The notes below the pieces were generated by a model. That model was given only the letters and a program-made list of their open reading frames with translations, was not told where the DNA came from and did no database searches. A stretch of 38,521 bases of DNA from an uncultured Deferribacteraceae bacterium (GTDB lineage Bacteria; Chrysiogenota; Deferribacteres; Deferribacterales; Mucispirillaceae), in assembly GCA_947039395.1 (NCBI GenBank), contig CAMQYS010000018.1, positions 1 through 38,521 on the forward strand, read 5' to 3'. The translations under genes were made by a program, and so were the position numbers. Positions 35,095 through 38,521 of the stretch are shown here, piece after piece (position 1 is the stretch's first letter; every line of letters begins with the position of its first letter).

Positions 35095-36639
35095 ATGAAG
35101 TTTGGTCTAGAGACTAAAGTTGGAATTTTTGTAATAATATCGATAGTGCTACTATCTTTTCTTGGCATATCATTTGGTAAACTTTCTTTTAATAAAGATG
35201 AGGTTTACGTTGTTACGTTTATGATAGATAACGCTGATGGATTAAAGAAAGGTACTAAGGTGTTTTATAGAGGGCTTCCAGTTGGACAGTTAGATGATGT
35301 AAGTTTAGTTGGTAGTGAACTATCGGCCACATTAAGTATATCAGAAAAGTATACTATTCCTGATAATATAGAGTTTGCAATACGACAATCTGGTTTCATG
35401 GGTGATAAAGCTATAGAGTTGATAGTTATAGGTGAGCCATCAGATGAGGTATTGAAAGATGGAATAATTTATACAGATAGACAAGTTGGAGCATCTATCA
35501 ATAAAGCAATAGATTCGGTAGAGAGAATGTCTACAGAAATAGCAGATTTAGCTAAATCAATTAATAAATTAATTCAGAGTGAGTCAACGACTAATGTTGT
35601 ACAATCTACGTTAAAATCATTACAAAGTGTTGCCGATAACCTAGATAAATTAGTTTCAGAAAATAATAATAATTTTAATGACCTTGTTATTAGTCTTGGT
35701 AATACGATGAGAGTTATAGAAGGTGTTGTTGTTCGTAATGAGTCAGCGATTGATGGCACAATCACGAATATAGATGAGATTGTTGGAGCTATTAAAAACC
35801 TTTCAATATCTATCAATACGCTTATAACTGATAATGGTACAGATGAGGGATATGCAAAACCTATCATAGCTAATATAAATAATACGATTAAAAATATTTC
35901 TGATATAACAGAGGATATTAATAGTGGTAGTGGAACGTTAGGGTTATTGATTAACGATAATGAAACAAGAGATGATGTTAAGTCCATAATTAAGGGTACT
36001 AAAAACTTAGTTGGTGGTTTTAGTGCGTCTTTTATATTTGATTTTGGAGTAGACTACGCATTTAATTTAAACAATTTAAGAGGCTATGCTAACGTACGAT
36101 ATTATCCTAGGGCTAACCAATTTTTCACTTTAGGGATAAGTAATAGATCAGGATTAGGTAATACAGCAGCTACTGGTACATATGAGTATATAGATGCAGC
36201 TGGTAATCCACAGGTAGGAACATACACATTTCCAACATTATCATCAAATGGCACATTAGCATTTTCATTACAATATAGTTATGTGCTTTATAGATGGTTA
36301 GGTTTGCGTGGAGGTTTAATTGAGAACACAGTGGGGCTAGGACTTGATATATATCCATTAAGATCACAAACATTAGCATTTTCATTAGAGGCGTATGATT
36401 TTAGAACAGATTACAATAATCATGAAGTAGCTGTATTTACAAAAGCGTTGGTAAGCTATACCTTTTTAGATAGATATTTTATAAGGGTTGGCGTAGAGGA
36501 TTTCTTCGGATTTGATCAACTTAGGTTTACAGTAGGTGCTGGAGTTAAGTTTATGGATAAGAATGTTAAGTATTTCTCTAAAGAAGTTGCAAAGTTAAAA
36601 GAGGAAGAAGAGATAGCTACCTTAGTTGATGGAGTTTAA
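35095..36639 (+). CDS. mlaD: MlaD-like MCE protein with extra C-terminal beta-rich domain
   Basis: MlaD proteins are membrane-anchored MCE rings that pass lipid from the MlaEF transporter into the periplasm. The 514-residue product has one N-terminal membrane helix (about 9-27) and an MCE domain (about 35-115: ADGLKKGTKVFYRGLPVGQLDDV, FMGDKAIELIV). A long helical stretch follows (about 125-300). The remaining 200 residues look like amphipathic beta-strands, with RGYANVRYYPRANQFFTLGI, LAFSLQYSYVLYRWLGLRGG and YFIRVGVEDFF. E. coli MlaD has only about 183 residues. The extra part may be an outer-membrane or periplasmic beta domain. It ends in a charged tail. AAGGAAA precedes ATG. Confidence 0.88.
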   Translation: MKFGLETKVGIFVIISIVLLSFLGISFGKLSFNKDEVYVVTFMIDNADGLKKGTKVFYRGLPVGQLDDVSLVGSELSATLSISEKYTIPDNIEFAIRQSGFMGDKAIELIVIGEPSDEVLKDGIIYTDRQVGASINKAIDSVERMSTEIADLAKSINKLIQSESTTNVVQSTLKSLQSVADNLDKLVSENNNNFNDLVISLGNTMRVIEGVVVRNESAIDGTITNIDEIVGAIKNLSISINTLITDNGTDEGYAKPIIANINNTIKNISDITEDINSGSGTLGLLINDNETRDDVKSIIKGTKNLVGGFSASFIFDFGVDYAFNLNNLRGYANVRYYPRANQFFTLGISNRSGLGNTAATGTYEYIDAAGNPQVGTYTFPTLSSNGTLAFSLQYSYVLYRWLGLRGGLIENTVGLGLDIYPLRSQTLAFSLEAYDFRTDYNNHEVAVFTKALVSYTFLDRYFIRVGVEDFFGFDQLRFTVGAGVKFMDKNVKYFSKEVAKLKEEEEIATLVDGV

Positions 36640-36647
36640 ATTTATCA

Positions 36648-37448
36648 ATGAGTAATTTTAGTTTAGCTATATCGACATGTCCAAATGACACATATATTTT
36701 TGGTGGCTTGATCAATAAACTTATTAATACCGATATCACATTCGATATCACATATGATGATATAGAGAACCTTAACAACTTAGCAATTAACAGAAATATT
36801 GATATATGTAAAGTATCATTTGGGGTTTACCATAAAATCGCTTCAGATTATTATATATTATCGGCTGGTGCAGCGTTAGGATATAATACAGGTCCTATTT
36901 TGGTATCAAAACAGAACTTATCAGTTGATGAATTATCAGGCAAAAAGATCGCAATACCAGGGATAAATACAACAGCAAACTTGCTTTTTGATATCTTGTA
37001 TAAAGGTATAGATATTGAAAAGATTGAGATGAGATTTGATAAGATTATTTCAGCAGTTGAAAGTGGTGAAGTTGATATTGGTATATTAATTCATGAAGGA
37101 AGATTTATATATAAGAGTTATAATTTAAAGTTAGTAATTGATTTAGGTGTAGAGTATTTTAATTTATTTGGATTACCGACACCGTTAGGTTTTATAGCTA
37201 TCCGTAAGGATTTAGTATCTATATCGCCATCTATTAATGATGGTATTAGAAGGTCTATAGATTTCGCAAAAAGTAACTATCTGTTAATAGAAAATTTTAT
37301 AAAAGAACATGCACAAGATATGAATGATGATGTAATAAAATCACATATAGATTTGTATGTGAATAAATATTCTTACGATCTGAATGTTAGTAAGGATGCG
37401 ATATATAAGTTTTTAAATATTGATTTAAAAGAAGAGATAATAGTATGA
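36648..37448 (+). CDS. mqnD: 1,4-dihydroxy-6-naphthoate synthase MqnD
   Basis: MqnD cleaves cyclic dehypoxanthine futalosine to 1,4-dihydroxy-6-naphthoate in the alternative (futalosine) menaquinone pathway. The 266-residue protein has the family start LAISTCPNDTYIFGGL, then DIDICKVSFG-type text (NIDICKVSFGVYHKI), GYNTGPILVSK, KIAIPGINTTANLL and a conserved late LPTPLGFIAIRKDL. It is a periplasmic-binding-protein-like fold. It starts 8 bp after mlaD and overlaps the next gene by 4 bp. It indicates menaquinone-based respiration. Confidence 0.92.
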   Translation: MSNFSLAISTCPNDTYIFGGLINKLINTDITFDITYDDIENLNNLAINRNIDICKVSFGVYHKIASDYYILSAGAALGYNTGPILVSKQNLSVDELSGKKIAIPGINTTANLLFDILYKGIDIEKIEMRFDKIISAVESGEVDIGILIHEGRFIYKSYNLKLVIDLGVEYFNLFGLPTPLGFIAIRKDLVSISPSINDGIRRSIDFAKSNYLLIENFIKEHAQDMNDDVIKSHIDLYVNKYSYDLNVSKDAIYKFLNIDLKEEIIV

Positions 37449-38299
37449 AGATTTTATTAATAGTTAATCCTGTTGCTACTGGTTACTCAAAAGGTAAGGT
37501 AGAGAAAATTAAGAAGATATTAAATTTAAATTTAATATCTTCTAAGTTTGATAATGTCGAGACTGTGTTAACGGCATCAAGCTTGGATGGTTATAACATT
37601 TCAAAAGCATCAGATGCAGATATTGTAATTGCAGCTGGTGGCGATGGTTTAGTTAATGAAGTTGTTGCGGGTATGTATGGTAAGAAGGATAAGTTTTTTT
37701 CAGTACTTCCTTTAGGAGCAGTTAATGTTTTTTGTAAAGAGTATGGTATAGATGACAATCCTATTAAAGCTGCAAAAAACATTACACTTTCAAAATTTAT
37801 AGAGATCCCAGTTGGCTTTATAGATGATAAACTATTTGTGCTTTTTGCAGGATTTGGTTTCGATGCAGAGGTGGTTAGGTTGGTTGAATCTAATAAAAAA
37901 AGGATTTTACCGAAGAAGCTTTCTTATGTGTTTACGGGGTTAAAAGTGTTGCTTACAAAGAAATTTGGATTAATGGATATATCTGCTAAAGGCTACGATC
38001 ACAATCCTGCTCATTTAATTGTTTCAATTGTTTCGTCGTACGCTGGTAAACATCCTTTAGGTAAGTTAGATGCAGGTAAGTTAAATTTATTTGCTATATT
38101 TAAAACAGAGAAAAAATATTTAATCAAATCATTACTTTCAATTTTCACTAATAGAGGTTTTGTTGGATCAAGAATGCAGGCTGACTATATAAAGATTAAT
38201 GATGTGACTCTCGCTCAAATAGATGGAGAAAGTTATAGTATAGATAAAAAATCTGTTTTTATCTCTATTAAAGAGAAAGCAGTAAAATTAATTTTCTAA
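37445..38299 (+). CDS. Diacylglycerol/lipid kinase family protein
   Basis: The 284 residues match the DAGK-catalytic family (YegS/BmrU/DgkB type), which phosphorylates diacylglycerol or similar lipids with ATP. It has the N-terminal LLIVNPVATGYSKGK, the nucleotide loop AAGGDGLVNEVVAG, and PLGAVNVFCKEYGI. The typical Thr after GGDG is Leu here, and the usual PxGTxN is PLGAVN; other members vary at the second position. The C-terminal half is beta-rich (QIDGESYSI near the end matches the usual DGE motif). A role in phospholipid turnover would fit the mla genes upstream. The substrate is unknown. Confidence 0.85.
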   Translation: MKILLIVNPVATGYSKGKVEKIKKILNLNLISSKFDNVETVLTASSLDGYNISKASDADIVIAAGGDGLVNEVVAGMYGKKDKFFSVLPLGAVNVFCKEYGIDDNPIKAAKNITLSKFIEIPVGFIDDKLFVLFAGFGFDAEVVRLVESNKKRILPKKLSYVFTGLKVLLTKKFGLMDISAKGYDHNPAHLIVSIVSSYAGKHPLGKLDAGKLNLFAIFKTEKKYLIKSLLSIFTNRGFVGSRMQADYIKINDVTLAQIDGESYSIDKKSVFISIKEKAVKLIF

Positions 38300-38327
38300 T
38301 CTAGTTTTCTTATCAGTAGATTATTTA
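38297..38327 (+). terminator. Possible weak terminator at the end of the mla operon
   Basis: TAATCTA (38297-38303) pairs with TAGATTA (38317-38323), a 7-bp AT-rich stem with a 13-nt loop, followed by TTTAT. It overlaps the stop codon of the lipid-kinase gene. The stem is weak, so this is only a suggestion. Confidence 0.3.
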
Positions 38328-38330
38328 TCA

Positions 38331-38521
38331 ATAACATTATCTAAACTACGATAGAACGATCACTTGTTTGATTGTAATAACATTATCTAAACTACGATAG
38401 AACGATCACTTGTTTGATTATAATAACATTATCTAAACTACGATAGAGCGATCACTTGTTTGATTGTAATAACATTATCTAAACTACGATAGAGCGATCA
38501 CTTGTTTGATTGTAATAACAT
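38331..38521. repeat. 46-bp tandem repeat array, truncated by window end
   Basis: Four full 46-bp units begin at 38331, 38377, 38423 and 38469, and a fifth starts at 38515 and runs off the end. Units differ at two positions only: GAACG in copies 1-2 against GAGCG in 3-4, and TTGTA against TTATA in copy 2. Within each unit ATCA and TGAT flank CTTGTT as a short dyad. The period is not a multiple of three and no frame is kept. Part of the unit resembles the 3' end of tag (12993-13023). Confidence 0.95.

Noticed and set aside
38331-38521. CRISPR array at the right end
   Set aside because: The whole 46-bp period is repeated with no unique spacers, and no cas gene is nearby.
1-38521. tRNA, rRNA, insertion sequence, prophage or defence system
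   Set aside because: I looked for tRNA-like or rRNA segments, transposase or integrase motifs, and restriction, toxin or phage genes and found none; the gene content is housekeeping.

Overview
The window is a strongly AT-rich bacterial chromosome segment carrying about 36 genes, nearly all on the + strand and mostly in tight operons. It comes from a Gram-negative (diderm) organism. It encodes the MlaE/MlaF/MlaD lipid-transport machinery, an outer-membrane beta-barrel protein, a lipoprotein, and MqnD of the futalosine menaquinone pathway. The orders rimP-nusA-ylxR-infB-rbfA-truB-rpsO-pnp, pgeF-yggS-yggT and M50 protease-trpS-scpA-scpB-rluB resemble those I recall from low-GC Deferribacterota or Desulfobacterota-type bacteria. 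That placement is an inference from gene content; no rRNA or tRNA gene is visible to settle it.

Layout. 1-222: degenerate 13-bp minisatellite containing a 55-bp exact duplication. 240-2608 (-): cysK then metY, for sulfur assimilation into cysteine and homocysteine. 2718-12390 (+): the translation/transcription operon rimP to pnp, with a clear promoter, a terminator-like hairpin in the leader (possible attenuation) and a strong intrinsic terminator. 12413-13038: DNA repair gene tag, followed by decayed copies of its own 3' end. 13292-14525: an unrecognised lipoprotein with its own promoter and terminator. 14668-17826: dut and an alpha-glucan phosphorylase. 17850-22308: hotdog thioesterase, a globin-like/PsiE-like membrane protein, queD, pta and ackA. 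22562-23218 (-): outer-membrane beta-barrel protein. 23283-31137: DUF192 protein, pgeF, yggS, yggT, a WGR protein, ispD, an M50 protease, trpS, scpA, scpB and a pseudouridine synthase. 31204-38299: prfB, alr, mlaE-mlaF-mlaD, mqnD and a lipid-kinase-like gene. 38331-38521: a 46-bp tandem array running off the end.

Most of the window is housekeeping: ribosome maturation, translation, RNA decay, chromosome condensation, acetate/ATP metabolism, and isoprenoid, menaquinone and cell-wall precursors. The unusual items are: an initiation factor 2 with a long repeat-built N-terminus; a predicted heme-globin sensor fused to a PsiE-like membrane domain; an MlaD with an extra C-terminal beta-rich domain; the terminator-like leader upstream of rimP-nusA; and tandem repeats at both window ends. 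The right-hand array looks related to the 3' end of tag. Everything here was read by eye; no database search, structure prediction or folding calculation was run.
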